Positions 12,706 through 24,556 of a stretch of 64,000 nt of DNA are shown piece after piece. Positions within the stretch are counted from its first letter, which is position 1. Every line of letters begins with the position of its first letter. Position numbers and translations under genes: made by a program. The notes under the pieces were generated by a model that saw only the letters and a program-made list of their open reading frames with translations, made no database searches and was not told the origin of the DNA. The stretch is from Megaustenia siamemsis. Lineage: Eukaryota; Mollusca; Gastropoda; Stylommatophora; Ariophantidae. The stretch is from positions 55,202,828 to 55,266,827 of the forward strand of contig JAVIAB010000051.1 of the NCBI GenBank assembly GCA_032433765.1, in the 5' to 3' direction.

Positions 12706-13333
12706 CAGTTGGGGCATAGTTGTTTGAATGTTTGAAGTAGAGTTGTCATGGCAGTTGTCAGGACGTTTAAAATGGGATTGTCATGACAGCTGTCAGGATG
12801 TTTGAAAAGAAGTTGTCATGGCAGTTGGGACACAGTTGTTTGAATGTTTGAAGTAGAGTTGTCATGGCAGTTGGGGCACAGTTGTTTGAATGTTTGAAGT
12901 AGAGTTGTCATGGCAGTTGGGGCACAGTTGTTTGAATGTTTGAAGTAGAGTTGTCATGGCAGTTGGGGCACAGTTGTTTGAATGTTTGAAGTAGAGTTGT
13001 CATGGCAGTTGGGGCACAGTTGTTTGAATGTTTGAAGTAGAGTTGTCATGGCAGTTGGGGCACAGTTGTTTGAATGTTTGAAGTAGAGTTGTCATGGCAG
13101 TTGGGGCACAGTTGTTTGAATGTTTGAAGTAGAGTTGTCATGGCAGTTGGGGCACAGTTGTTTGAATGTTTGAAGTAGAGTTGTCATGGCAGTTGGGGCA
13201 CAGTTGTTTGAATGTTTGAAGTAGAGTTGTCATGGCAGTTGGGGCACAGTTGTTTGAATGTTTGAAGTAGAGTTGTCATGGCAGTTGGGGCACAGTTGTT
13301 TGAATGTTTGAAGTAGAGTTGTCATGGCAGTTT
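12691..13333 (+). repeat. 46-bp minisatellite (subfamily B)
   Basis: More than ten nearly identical units of GTTGTCATGGCAGTTGGGGC plus ACAGTTGTTTGAATGTTTGA plus AGTAGA. It shares the GTTGTCATGRCAGTTG core with the 35-bp units and differs mainly by an ~11-bp insertion. Confidence 0.93.
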
Positions 13334-13600
13334 GACTCCTCCTACACATACACAGTGACACACACGTGCACATGCAAGGTTCGAATCACATCCTCCAGTC
13401 TACCATGCTGAAAAAATAATTGGTAGCAGTCAGAGAGAGAGGGAGGGGAGAGGAGAGAGAGAGAGGGGAGAGAGAGGGAGGGAGAGAGTGTTAGAGAGAG
13501 AGGGGAGAGAGGAGAGAGAGAATACAGGGCTTTACATTTTCTACCACCAACAAAAGATTTGTTTAAGAAAAGCTAGCACACTATAATCCACTTTCCAACA

Positions 13601-13885
13601 TCAGCCAGCTTTCACCTCTGGCGTAGTCACTACAGTCTAGAAACAATGTTAGGCCTTTTTTCTCTGGCAGCCATGTGCACAAGCAGATAACTCCAATCTT
13701 GGAAGTACTCATACTTTTTTCCATCGATGGGCAATTGACGTTTTAAGCTGGACCTCGCTGTTGAGACCAGGGGTGGTTGCAGCAGGGAAAAATCACAAAG
13801 AAAAATCCCAAATGGTACAGCAAACATTTGAACTCACAATCTGTCTGTCTTGAGAACAGCGTCTTGCCTCAAGACCACCCAGTCC
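13601..13885 (-). mobile_element. tRNA-headed SINE, second copy
   Basis: Same family as the copy at the left edge of the window. The head on the minus strand has TGGTCTTGAGGCAAGAC (A-box region) and GAGTTCAAATG (B-box region). The body shares CCAGCTTTCACCTCTGGC, GCCATGTGCA and GGGGTGGTTGCAGCAGGG. It lacks the large (GA)n expansion. Confidence 0.65.
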
Positions 13886-15967
13886 CCTGCAGCATCAGTA
13901 AATGATACAAGTTATAATAACACACAAGCACGCATGCGCGCACACACACTAACACATGAGTACTTTGGACAAAAAAATGGTAGTCTTATGCTGAGCTAAT
14001 ATGTTGAACTCATTAAATAAGCATGTTATACTCTACATTTGCAATGGGATCAAATGCACAAACACTGCCAAAAGTAAATAATAAATAGTACAGTCTTAAT
14101 AATATATCATATAACAATTTCTAATGTTGGTGGCATTAAATAAATACAGATGTCAAAGCGTTGTTAATTTTTCTATCTTGGAATGAAGGAAATCACATAT
14201 TTCTAAAACCTTCAAAGTTCCTGAGCGGATTGTCTACAGATTTGTGAGTAAATTAAAAGCTGTCAGATTCAAATGAATCGGGCAAAAAGAAGATAGTTGG
14301 AGGCTAAGAGCTTTAGACATAAAGGACCACCATATCACATCCCAATCGTTAGGTATAGGAAACTAGATGAAAAGTTTTAGTTGATGTTATCCTGCTCAAA
14401 TAAATCTTTGAACTAAAGACTCTGTAACGTCTGTGTACCAACGACTGAAACATACCCAGACATTTCAGATTTGGAGCGAGGTGTCAGCACGAGGCACAAC
14501 ACCACTGTATATGGATTCGCACGAAGGAAATATACATTGACTTACTAGATGTACACCTTCTGTCGTTTATGTAGGCCTCGTACCCCGATGGGTGCACGTT
14601 TTAGAATGACAAAGATACCAAGCATACACCACAGCTAAGCTGGAAGAGAAGAATGTGACATTATTGCCAGCAACAGTGACAACCTAAACCAAATTGAAAA
14701 TGTTTGAGCACTACTCCACAATCATTTTAACAAGAGCGGACTCAAGAGATGTTTAAGAGTTGAAGAAGGTACATGACAAAATATTGGGACAGTCTGACTC
14801 ACAATTACCTAAACACGCATGCGAGTTATGTTTCTCCATATACGGGTTTGTCTTTCAGGAAGGGTAACCATTATCTTAAACTGGAACAACTCTTAGTAGA
14901 TAGTAATATAGGGGAGATAATTTCTATCTGTATCTATTATTATTTTTGCTATATACGGTATAAGTGTATAATTGATTGTATACACACAAACGTAATATAT
15001 GCGTGATTATATGTAATTACTATGAATCACGACCTTTAAAGTTTCCACTGTTGTCTTTGACCTGAGTTTCGTGAGGTGTAAATGTTGTTAAACCATCTAT
15101 TGTACACAAAACCTTACTGATTGCGAACTTGCTTGCCTGGTCTGTACCAACGAAACCAAACCAGATGTACATGCATAACTTGGCAGAATCCACACCGCAC
15201 TGCATGTACACCAGCAGCCTGTTGTATACTTTCCTCACATGCTAGTCCCGCTGCCGCCATGTGACACACAGCCGTTCACAAACATTAACTCCTCATTTCA
15301 CCAGTCTTGTTCACACTCTCCAACGTTCTGCTCCCAGCATACACAGCAACAACTATAGAAGAAAGACATCATCGGGGCGAGGCGCTTGTCTCGGCTTTGA
15401 AGAAATGTTGCACGGAAGTGACTCTTGAAATCATTTATGACTAAAGTCATACATGTGGTTTGTTAGGGCGTGTATTTGATAGGTTCGTTTCTTGCATCCT
15501 CTTTTATACATCGTCTGTTTGATGTTGGCGGAAAGTAAAGGAAATGTAAGTAGCTTCTGTTGGTCAGCTTTTGCTCTCTGTGTCATATAGTTCCCAGCTA
15601 GAAAACATAAACGTTTTCTTCGTCTCGAGGGCCTTTGATCATTTGCCAGGCTTCTTGGTTTCATTCTTAAGAGAATCGAGTGAAAATAGTCAACTTGTTG
15701 CTGCTTTTTTTTGGGGTTTCGTTTACCCTTATCCAACTTTTACTTCTTCTCCGTGTGCGCACTCCCACGTGAGGTTAAATGGACATAAGTTGCATTACAG
15801 CAACCTGCAATATCTACATTTGACGCTGTCGGTTTAACACCTCAACCTGACATTTTGTTTAGTAGCAGGCTCCCTCGCCAATCATTTTTCGTTTGGCAAA
15901 ACTTTTAGTCCGGAGGATCATCACCGGTCTGACGACACTCAGCTAAGGATTGTGCTTCATTTTGCAG
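13886..15967. other. Intronic DNA, nothing recognised
   Basis: AT-rich, with short open frames that show no recognisable domain, repeat or RNA signature. Confidence 0.5.
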
Positions 15968-16451
15968 CTTCCTTCCTTCCTTCCTTCCTTCCTTCCTTCC
16001 TTCCTTCCTTCCTTCCTTCCTTCCTTCCTTCCTTCCTTCCTTCCTTCCTTCCTTCCTTCCTTCCTTCCTTCCTTCCTTCCTTCCTTCCTTCCTTCCTTCC
16101 TTCCTTCCTTCCTTCCTTCCTTCCTTCCTTCCTTCCTTCCTTCCTTCCTTCCTTCCTTCCTTCCTTCCTTCCTTCCTTCCTTCCTTCCTTCCTTCCTTCC
16201 TTCCTTCCTTCCTTCCTTCCTTCCTTCCTTCCTTCCTTCCTTCCTTCCTTCCTTCCTTCCTTCCTTCCTTCCTTCCTTCCTTCCTTCCTTCCTTCCTTCC
16301 TTCCTTCCTTCCTTCCTTCCTTCCTTCCTTCCTTCCTTCCTTCCTTCCTTCCTTCCCTCCCTCCCTCCCTCCCTCCCTCCCTCCCTCCCTCCCTCCCTCC
16401 CTCCCTCCCTCCCTCCCTCCCTGCCTCCCTCCCTCCCTCCCTCCCTCCCTC
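15968..16451 (+). repeat. (TTCC)n then (TCCC)n tract
   Basis: About 97 perfect TTCC units (to 16356) change sharply into about 24 TCCC units with one G interruption. Open frames on both strands here (poly-LPSF / KEGR types) are by-products of the repeat, not genes. Confidence 0.98.
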
Positions 16452-16544
16452 GCGTGTATCACTGATAGGCAATGCTATATCCAAGAGCATGTAATGACTT
16501 ATTAATATATATCTATCTGTTGACCTTTAGAGCCATAGCCGGCT

Positions 16545-16760
16545 TATAGGGCATAGACCCAGATACTCTTTCTCTTATCTACATTTTTATTCTAGCAGTT
16601 TTAATCCTTCTAAAGATATTTTATCAAATCTCGCCATTTGTCTCTGTCCTGTGCAAGCAGCTCTATCTCATTGAGGGAGTCGATTCCTGCTGCTCTTCCC
16701 TCTCTGATCAATGTTCTTCTCAGTGTCTGTCTGGGTCAGCCTCTTGTTATGAATATGAAG
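16545..16760 (-). mobile_element. LINE 3' end
   Basis: Minus strand reads PRQTLRRTLIREGRAAGIDS, LNEIELLAQDRDKWRDLI then a stop: a typical C-terminal tail of a non-LTR retrotransposon with the DRDKW signature. It sits directly beside the (TTCC)n run. Confidence 0.65.
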
Positions 16761-17379
16761 AATGCCAATTTTCAGCACGAAAACCAGAAAATTTGGAGCA
16801 GAGAAGACCAGTGCTTAATTTTACTGATAGAACTTTCCTCAACTGTGCAGATCAAGTACCCCTTTTTTTTAAAGTGGACCTACTGGTGGGTTCCGTGATT
16901 AACCATCGATCTTCGGGACGTGAAGTCATCGCTCAACCTCTACGTTATCCCGCGCTCTGATAATGATATGAATAATGGCACATTTAATTCACAACGACAG
17001 ATCGTTGTGCTACTGTAAAATTTATAGGGGGCATCAGACTTTGCAAATGCTACTTTAGGATTAATGTCTACTCCGCTGTGAGATGCCAATTGAAACCAGC
17101 CTAGTAATCTAGAAGCTCCTAGTGTGGGCTTCCTCTTTTTGTTGTTTCTGTCTGTGTAGCTGTTGTGTTCACACAAGAACAGTCAGTGTGAAGGCATTAT
17201 TTTGTAGTACTAGATCGTTTAAGTAACCGTGGATGTAATTGGTTATCAGTAGCATTTCGTTTATCAGTAATTAATTACTAATAGCATTAGTATCAGTTTG
17301 TTCAAACAACCGTAGGAATAATGAATATGTTGTAGTAATTTTAGTTTAGTTCGATTCAGAACAAAGAACTTCGACTCAG

Positions 17380-17540
17380 AAGTGGGGGATTTTTAGGCCT
17401 ACAAGACTCAGGGTTCACCCAGCCTCTAAAATTGGGTACCAGAGATATTTCTGGAAATAAATGCGGCCTGATACCGCCTATTTTACCCAACAATGTACAG
17501 TGGTCATAGACAAATATGGTCACTAACACGATATACCCCA
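17380..17540 (+). mobile_element. SINE body fragment
   Basis: GGTTCACCCAGCC..TTGGGTACCAGA..TTTCTGG and GGTCACTAACACGATAT match, in the same order, the body and tail of the minus-strand SINE at 23493-23723. The tRNA-like head is truncated to a B-box remnant. Confidence 0.55.
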
Positions 17541-17984
17541 TACATCATGCAAGGCGTAGAAAGAACCTTTACTTCCTTTATTAGTATTATTAGTTCCTTA
17601 AAGTGTAACTATAGTAGCAGTAAAGGAGTAAATGGGTAGCTGTAGTTCTGGAACGCTAGAGGATATATGAGAGAGAGAAAGAGAGAGAGACGAATGTAAC
17701 ATCGTCCGGGGCTGCTAGTAAAGACGAAAAAAAAAACAAAGCATAGAATAGAGTATGTATGGTCTTTAGCGTCTTTACAGAGAGTTAGTAGCAAGCAATC
17801 GTAATTTATCAGTAGCTTTGGTAATATATTAGTGATTTATGCTAGATGATATTTTACTAAGCAGCTTCTCTTGTATATGTCAGTGTTGGAATGAACGAGA
17901 TGAATTTGTGGTGCCAGACATTGTCTTCTTTCGTCTGCGTCTTTTGTCTTCTGATGTTAAAATTAGAGTTAATGCAGTAACTCA

Positions 17985-18085
17985 TCAAGGAGACCTTGAA
18001 CATGAAAATAGAAGAAGTGGGAGATCTGGCCAGAGACAGGCTGCGGTGAATGCAACGTTATAGACATACGACTTAATGATGATAA
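17985..18085 (+). mobile_element. Possible LINE 3' tail
   Basis: MKIEEVGDLARDRLR then a stop and a TGATGATAATG end, resembling the ARDR-W tail plus trinucleotide end of other LINE copies here. Short and weak. Confidence 0.3.
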
Positions 18086-18231
18086 TGTTGTAGCAATACA
18101 TATGACTAGTAGTAGTTCTGAATCTTTACATAACACTGTAGCAGCAATAAATGATTAGTAGGTGTTCTGGATCGTTACAAGAACTGTAGTAGTTTTAAAT
18201 GGCAATGGTAAACAATTGTAGTCCCAAACAG

Positions 18232-18400
18232 TTATTGTATGATGAACTTAGGGACGGAAAAAGGCCAAAGGGCAGACTAGTGTTCAGATATAAAGATGCT
18301 TGCAGAGCTTCCTTGAGTGAATTCTCCATCATCGAAAGAAACTGGGAAAGTTTGGCGTGAGATTGAAGCACATAGAAAACAAAAATAAAAAATGGCACAG
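18232..18400 (+). mobile_element. LINE 3' end
   Basis: Plus strand gives LYDELRDGKRPKGRLVFRYK, DACRASLSEFSIIERNWESL then a stop. This matches the LYGEL..GKR..GR...R(Y/F)KD tail type of non-LTR retrotransposons. Confidence 0.75.
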
Positions 18401-19189
18401 CAAAATTCGAGGAAATGTTGATGTTAAAATTTAAAAAAATAAAAGCCGCAGGAGAAAGGAGATAAGGCCAGGTACCACAAATACATCTCGTTCATGCTGC
18501 GGTCGGATCTGTCTATACAATATTGGCAGATTCAGTCACTGAGAGAAGCTGCTCAGTAAAACAGCATCCAGCTTAAGACAGCAATTTATTACTTTGAATA
18601 TTGACTAATCATTATTGCTTGCTACCAACCGTTTGTCAAGACACAAAAGGCCATATATATATATTAGCCTCCCGTCAGTCATAGTTGACTATTGATTTTT
18701 CAGCGCCTCTAGAAACGTTATTCTTTCTTTCCTTTCGCTGTGTATCCTCTTTTATTGTGAATCTGTCAGCTTCTTGATTGAATTGGAGCTTTAGAGTGTG
18801 TTTCCAAAGATTGCGATCTGCCGCTTTTTCTGAACATAAACCATGCTGCAGAGTATTGCAATAACTGTAGTATGTGGTAATAAATGACCAGTAGTAGTTC
18901 CGAAATATTACAGTAACTGTAGTAATAGTTGACCAGTAGTAGTACTAGATCGTTACAGTAACTATAGTAGTAATAAATATCTGGTAGCAGTACTAGTATG
19001 ACGTAATAATATTGTGGGAACTTTGTAGTATGTTTTTTGAATGCTTCTCGAAGTAGCAATAGTGGGATAACTGTCAGCTGATTAAATTATACTTGTCTCA
19101 TGAACCCTTACAATGTGTATGTTTTTGGCCTATGTGAAGCTGTTGACATAAATTGCTCCAACTGTGGCGTATAATGAACTCAACGTTCA

Positions 19190-19620
19190 TCATCATCGAA
19201 TGCCTTCTCCGCAACGAAGGTTGGCTACCATGGATCGCCATTCTACTCTGTTTCTTGCTTTGATGGTGCAGGCTGTCATAGATTGACTTGTCCATCTTTT
19301 GATGTTACTCGTCCATGTTAGTCTTGGTCTGCCTCTGCCTCTTTTACCTTGTATTTTCCCTTCCAATATTACTTTTAATAGGCTGTTGTGTCTTTTAACA
19401 TGCCCCAAAAATTTCATTTGTCTTGTCTTAATTATATTTAGTAGTTCTCTTTTTATTTTCAGTTGTTTTAAAACTTCATCGTTTGTTTTCTTTTTTTTTC
19501 TTATCCAATTCTACCTATTCTTCTATAAATCCACATTTCAAAGGCTTCAATTTTCTGTTCTGTTGTTTTCTTGTCTAATGTCCATGTTTCTGCACTATAC
19601 AGGAATATTGAGAAGATGTA
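19190..19620 (-). mobile_element. LINE ORF2 C-terminus (QGKRGRGRPR type)
   Basis: Minus-strand frame: LKQLKIKRELLNIIKTRQMK, FLGHVKRHNSLLKVILEGKI, QGKRGRGRPRLTWTSNI, ending WRSMVANLR and a short tail. It is a 5'-truncated non-LTR element; related pieces lie at 27918-28085 and 63600-63775. Confidence 0.75.
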
Positions 19621-19799
19621 ACATTTTGCCGTTCTTAGTTTCAGCCCTGCTGATATTTGTTTTGTTGTTAGTATATTTTTCTTGGCAACTCAACGTTAGC
19701 GGATCAAATATTATTTTCCATCAAAATGAAAGTCGTGTTTTATCAAATTGAAGTTTATGTACTTCAATTGTATTCTTCGCCGGATTTCTTCTCACTTTA

Positions 19800-20650
19800 C
19801 AACGAAAATATGTGATCAATAGTAGACAAAAAAGGAATTGAAATCAACAGCCACAACATAAACAATCTGCGATATGCGGATGACAGTCTTAATATCAGAG
19901 GCGGGGAATGAATTACAAGAAATGATAGACATAACAGCGAAAGAAGGCAAAAAGAAAGGTTTTCATTCTGAATTGTAAGAAAACAGAAGTAATGGTCATA
20001 TCGAGGAAAAAATCGTCACCACCATGCAACATAAAAAGACACGGGACAAATCTAAAGCAAGTGCAGAGCGTTAGATATTTGGGCACAATAGTAACATCAA
20101 ATGGACGATGTACCACATAAATAAAAAAAAATAGAATAGCTCACGTCAAAATGGCATTTCAGAAAATGAAAAACGTGTTGTGCAATACGTCTATGTCAAT
20201 TGAAATGAGAAGAAGATTTCAGCGGTGCTATTTAGAGCCCATTCAAGTCTATGGAGTGAGTCATGGACAATTGACAAACAAATAAAAAGATGATTAGAGG
20301 CCACAGAGTTGAGATTTCTCAGAAGAATGTTGAGAGTTCCCTGGACAGCTAAAAGTATTAACGAGGAAATTCTCAAAGAGGCAAACACAAAAAGGGAGCT
20401 CCTAAGAACACCAGAAAGAAACAATCAACATTATTCGGACACATCAAGAGAAGAGGAAAGATGGTATACTTCGTTACAACTGGCTAAAGAGAGGGGAATA
20501 TAGATCGCGGATAACAAAGAGAAGATACTGGATAACTTGGTGTCATGGCACGGAAAACAGTCAACGGCAGAAATTGATACGATGTACAGGTAGTAGAGAA
20601 TTGTGGAAGAACATGATCGCCTACGCCAACCTGTGTGGCACAAGATTATG
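19800..20650 (+). mobile_element. LINE reverse transcriptase 3' half, decayed
   Basis: Successive plus-strand frames give NCKKTEVMVISRKK, VQSVRYLGTIVTSNGR, then RFLRRMLRVPWTAKSINEEI and LWKNMIAYA. These are palm-to-tail blocks of a non-LTR polyprotein broken by many frameshifts. Its blocks match the minus-strand copy at 35045-36460 and the plus-strand copy at 59790-60375. Confidence 0.8.
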
Positions 20651-20734
20651 ACTTCAACATACCAAATATCCTCTGCCGTCATCAATTTCAGCTATTCTTG
20701 ATTGGCTTCCCAAAACTATACGCTGCACTCTGGG

Positions 20735-21090
20735 AAAGAAGCCCCCCCCCCCCCCCCCCCCAGGTTCGATTCCCATGTGGTGGAAAATTTAAAAATAAAA
20801 GTAAATCAAATCAGTGACTTTACCCTCCCTGGTCCCTGGGTATATAGATCCCATATCTAGCCCTCACCGATAGCTGCGAAAACCAGGAGGTCCCGTGTAT
20901 ATTCTGCGCACGTTAAAGAACCTTTGACAATTGGAATTCGAAAAGATTAGGCCAGAAATGGCCGCTGTCCGAGCAAAATTAAAAGGAGAAAACTCTGGAC
21001 AATAAAAATTAGAGTACCTCTGAGGTTGGAGAATATCTACCTCTAGGCCAAGAACCCTGAGCACACGAATGTCGTGTGAAAAATAGGAGG
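20735..21090 (+). mobile_element. SINE with conserved body motif
   Basis: B-box-like AGGTTCGATTCCC at 20761 follows a C-run that has replaced the start of the head. Downstream come CCTGGGTATATAGATCCC and GCGCACGTTAAAGAACC; the latter is a motif I recall from invertebrate SINE bodies. Confidence 0.5.
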
Positions 21091-21466
21091 GAAACAAGGA
21101 TATAATTCGCGCAGAATTCCGTTTGGCAGTGTTGTTGTTTTTTTCTTCAGCAATTTACAACTGCTTACTAAGCGTTTTGATACCTGTTGTCAAATCTGAT
21201 AGTTGTTAAGCCAGTGACATGTGCACGTTACAAAACACATCGATGCTGTTTCTAAACTAACAAAGGGGGGACCAGAAAGAATGAATAATGTTAACATGAG
21301 GAAAATAAGATGAGGAACATGTTGCAAAGTGACATACTTTTGACATGTCAAGCATACACTACATTCTGTGGCAGATCACAGACCTAGATTGTCTGAGCGG
21401 GCATTTAGCATTACCGAAACATTGTTCCACGAAAAAACTATTTTTATAGTGAACTTAAGAATGACA

Positions 21467-21540
21467 GATGATCACGCTGTTGACAAGAAAGATGATCACG
21501 CTGTTGACAAGAAAGAAGTTCACACTGTTGACAAGAAAGA
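21467..21540 (+). repeat. 24-bp repeat, three copies
   Basis: GATGATCACGCTGTTGACAA plus GAAA three times, the third with changes. Confidence 0.85.
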
Positions 21541-22439
21541 TGATTCAAGGACACTCTATGGTTGCCACGAAAGCACTGCTGTGCTCATCCTCATGCTTGG
21601 TAGCGTATCACTGCTAGATGAGCGGCCTGGCGAGCCAACATTTCTAGAGCAATAATAAGTTATGAGAGATTATGCACCACCCAGACGTAAGCTCTCCACA
21701 AGTCAACGCTCTCGGATCTCTTTGTTTACACATCAGTTGCAGGTAGCGAGATTGGATCACATGTCATAACAGGAAGTGAGAATTACGCCGGAGATTGCGT
21801 CTGTACAACCGTGATATTCATCATTATCACATATTGCACCTGCTGTCGTATTGATCATGCCGTTCCACATGAACTTTTTTTTCACTACAGTTTTTCTTGT
21901 TCCTTCTTTCCATGCCATTTTCCCCCAGATGCTTGGTATGGTTTTCCTATTTCCTATATATTTCTTTCATCATTTCTTTCCAATTGTCACTACATATTCT
22001 AGCTCTTTCTCTTTACATTATAGTTTGACCAATATATTTTGCTTTCCTCTGATGTTGGTACCAACGTTTTTTTTACTAATGGCCTGCGTCATTTTCGTGT
22101 CAAACAAATTATTGCTACAAGAAAGATGCAAATATATTAAGTCTGTAGCGAAGTGTGGATTCGAACAACGCATGGGCTCCAATAGTCAGCTGGTTCAAGC
22201 TATAACAGAGGACCAGTAAAGCAAAACAATTATCAAGATCCAACTTCCAGCTGCAGTGCGGGAAACAGACCAGCTAGTCTGGCCACGTGAATAAAGATCG
22301 AACAGTGATGTCAGACCCAAAACACAATATGCTATACTGAAATTGGATATATTGGACCCAAAGATAGATATATTTCGCTGTTAGCTGTAAACCACGATAT
22401 AACGGACATTTAGCCCACCTAACGATATTTTGAAATATC

Positions 22440-22695
22440 ATCAAAATCATAAGAAGGAGACGATCTACATTTATTGGATATATCATACGAATAGAAGGCA
22501 TTGAGAATACTATAACAACAGGTAGAATGAAGGGAATGAAGAGCAGAGGAAAACCAAGAGAACAATTATTAAACAGTTTATCAAAATGGTATCATAAAAG
22601 ATCATCGATTGAAATTATGGCACGCATGAAGAACCGAATTATGTGGAGAGAAATGATCGCCTACGCCTGCCGGCATGGCACCTGATGATGAACGA
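22440..22695 (+). mobile_element. LINE 3' end
   Basis: RRRRSTFIGYIIRIEGIENT, TTGRMKGMKSRGKPREQLL, then RIMWREMIAYACRHGT and stops followed by TGATGATGAA. Same tail architecture as the RTE-like copies elsewhere in the window. Confidence 0.75.
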
Positions 22696-23492
22696 TGTTT
22701 TTGGAGCGAACAGCGAGAAGAAGTGCTTGTCGGCACCAGCGCAAATAGAAAAAAGAGAGAGAGAGAGAGAGAATATGATAAATTATAGATCACTTCAGGA
22801 TATACACAAATATTTGTTTCTAAAGTGTGTGCAGTTTAAGCCTCAACAGTTCAACTTCAATAGCAGTAAGTAGCTCACAATTTCAGTTATAATTTCGTCT
22901 CCACTATGACATGGTTTACACAAGTGAAGAATTTAAGATTAGCTAAGGGAAATCATGAACTTGCTCATATAAAAATTGTAGTCTGTAACATTTTTTTTAG
23001 CTTAAATAAAAATGTGTTTAGATATTACTTAACACCAGGGACATTATCGACGTTTCGACTAATAGGCATTTATTAAGAGCAGCACGGACGAAGGCACCAC
23101 ATATTAAATGTGTGTGTATTTTCTTTTCTTTATTTTTGTGTTAGAGATGCATACTTTTTTTTCTTCATCGTCCCAGACAAGTAGCAGAGACGGTTTTTAC
23201 ATGTGAAAGAGTTTTCTGAGGGAAGTTTGAACGATCTCAGCGGGCTTCATATTTAGATATTTACTTATTTACTTCAATGAATTTACTTATAAATGCATTA
23301 CTTATATTTAGATCCACATGTCTTATATCAGTGTTTCCAAAACGTTCCTCAAACGTGGTCCCATCCAGTGAGAAGCAACATAACCTGTGAGGGGGCTCTT
23401 CACCCTACCCCGGCGTTACCCTCCTCCTTTGTTTTTTTTGTTGTTGTAATAACAAGGTGACTAAGTAAAGTAAAGTACCCCCGTCACGCCAA

Positions 23493-23723
23493 GTGGCGTA
23501 TAAGGAATATGGTGTTAGTGACCATAATTTTTACAGACCTTCATTCAGCACATGCTTTTGGGGGGGGGGGGGTAATGTGGTCGGTATTGCGTCCGTGCCG
23601 CTTTACTTTCCCAGAAAAATCCGGTACCCATTTAAGGCTGGGTGAATCGGAAGCCGTCGGTTGCCCTACTTCTTGTCCTTTGTAGTCCAGTTCACTAACC
23701 ACTGAACTATCGCGGCTCCCAAG
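23493..23723 (-). mobile_element. tRNA-headed SINE
   Basis: Minus-strand head GGGAGCCGCGATAGTTCAGTG with A-box TAGTTCAGTGG and a damaged B-box CTTCCGATTCACCC, followed by a body TTAAATGGGTACCGGATTTT and a tail ending near GGTCACTAACACCATATTCC. A G-run at 23560-23571 lies inside it. Confidence 0.6.
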
Positions 23724-24259
23724 GTGACTGTGGTCCATCTTTTATATTAGAATAACCTGCGACCTTTCCTTTATAATAGTCTTTCACTGGCATCCTTACT
23801 ATCCTCATCATCACACTATTTTCTTGCTTAAAAAGACAAGTTTCGATACAGAAACACATTTTTCACAATATAATTCTGAGTTAATATTTAGCTAATCTTA
23901 TATTTAGTTGCGATGGTCGTACTGCATCCAACACTACACGGAACCATATTTATGAAAGTCATGGCTTTCAAAAATAACAAGACCTCACAGAAGAGGTAGT
24001 ACAATGTCCCTACTGGGAAGCAATGGTTCCTGCCATGTGTGTCACTTTGCTCCGAAGAGAAAAGGAAGATGACGATGATCATTAGGATGACAACAACGGC
24101 CATGATGTATCGAATCTGGGCAACCGTTTTCAGTATTTTGGACTGAGTTTTTGTGTTAGCCACGTATCATTTATAAGATTCGTTTTTTTTCTTACTTATG
24201 CTTCAAATGAAGAAGCGCGGAATGTTCGCTCTCAATTGCATATGTAGAGACAAATTGGC

Positions 24260-24556
24260 GTAAGACTCGGAGAGTCTAGCATAGTTACATTTAGATGTGA
24301 CTGATGCACTCGAGAGTCTAGCAGAGTTACATTAGGATGTGACTGATGCACTCGAGAGTCTAGCAGAGTTACATTTAGATGTGACTGATGCACTCGAGTG
24401 TCTAGCAGAATTATATTTGGATGTAACTGATACACTCGAGAGTCTAGCAGAGTTACATTAGGATGTGACTGATGCACTCGAGTGTCTAGCAGAGTTACAT
24501 TTGGATGTGACTGATGCACTCGAGAGTCTAGCAGAGTTACATTTGGATGTGACTGT
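24260..24556 (+). repeat. 42-bp minisatellite
   Basis: Seven units of CTCGAGAGTCTAGCAGAGTT plus ACATTTGGATGTGACTGATG plus CA. Because 42 is a multiple of 3 it stays open on the minus strand, but nothing else supports coding. Confidence 0.92.

Larger units (their letters stand above)
17190..19010 (+). repeat. Old ~50-bp repeat, split by insertions
   Basis: Scattered copies of GATCGTTACAGTAACTGTAG plus TAGTAATAAATGACCAGTAG recur at ~17205, 17600, 18090-18230 and 18855-19000. The gaps hold a SINE body and LINE 3' ends. Confidence 0.55.

Noticed and set aside
12160..13333. CRISPR-like array
   Set aside because: Units are contiguous with no unique spacers and the DNA is animal; the same holds for the other minisatellites.
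15905..16494. Long open frames on both strands (poly-LPSF and KEGR-type)
   Set aside because: They are forced by the TTCC/TCCC repeat, which has no stop in several frames; flanks give no start context, domain or splice support.
24232..24519. Minus-strand frame with HQSHPNVTLLDSRV repeats
   Set aside because: Same effect from the 42-bp minisatellite.
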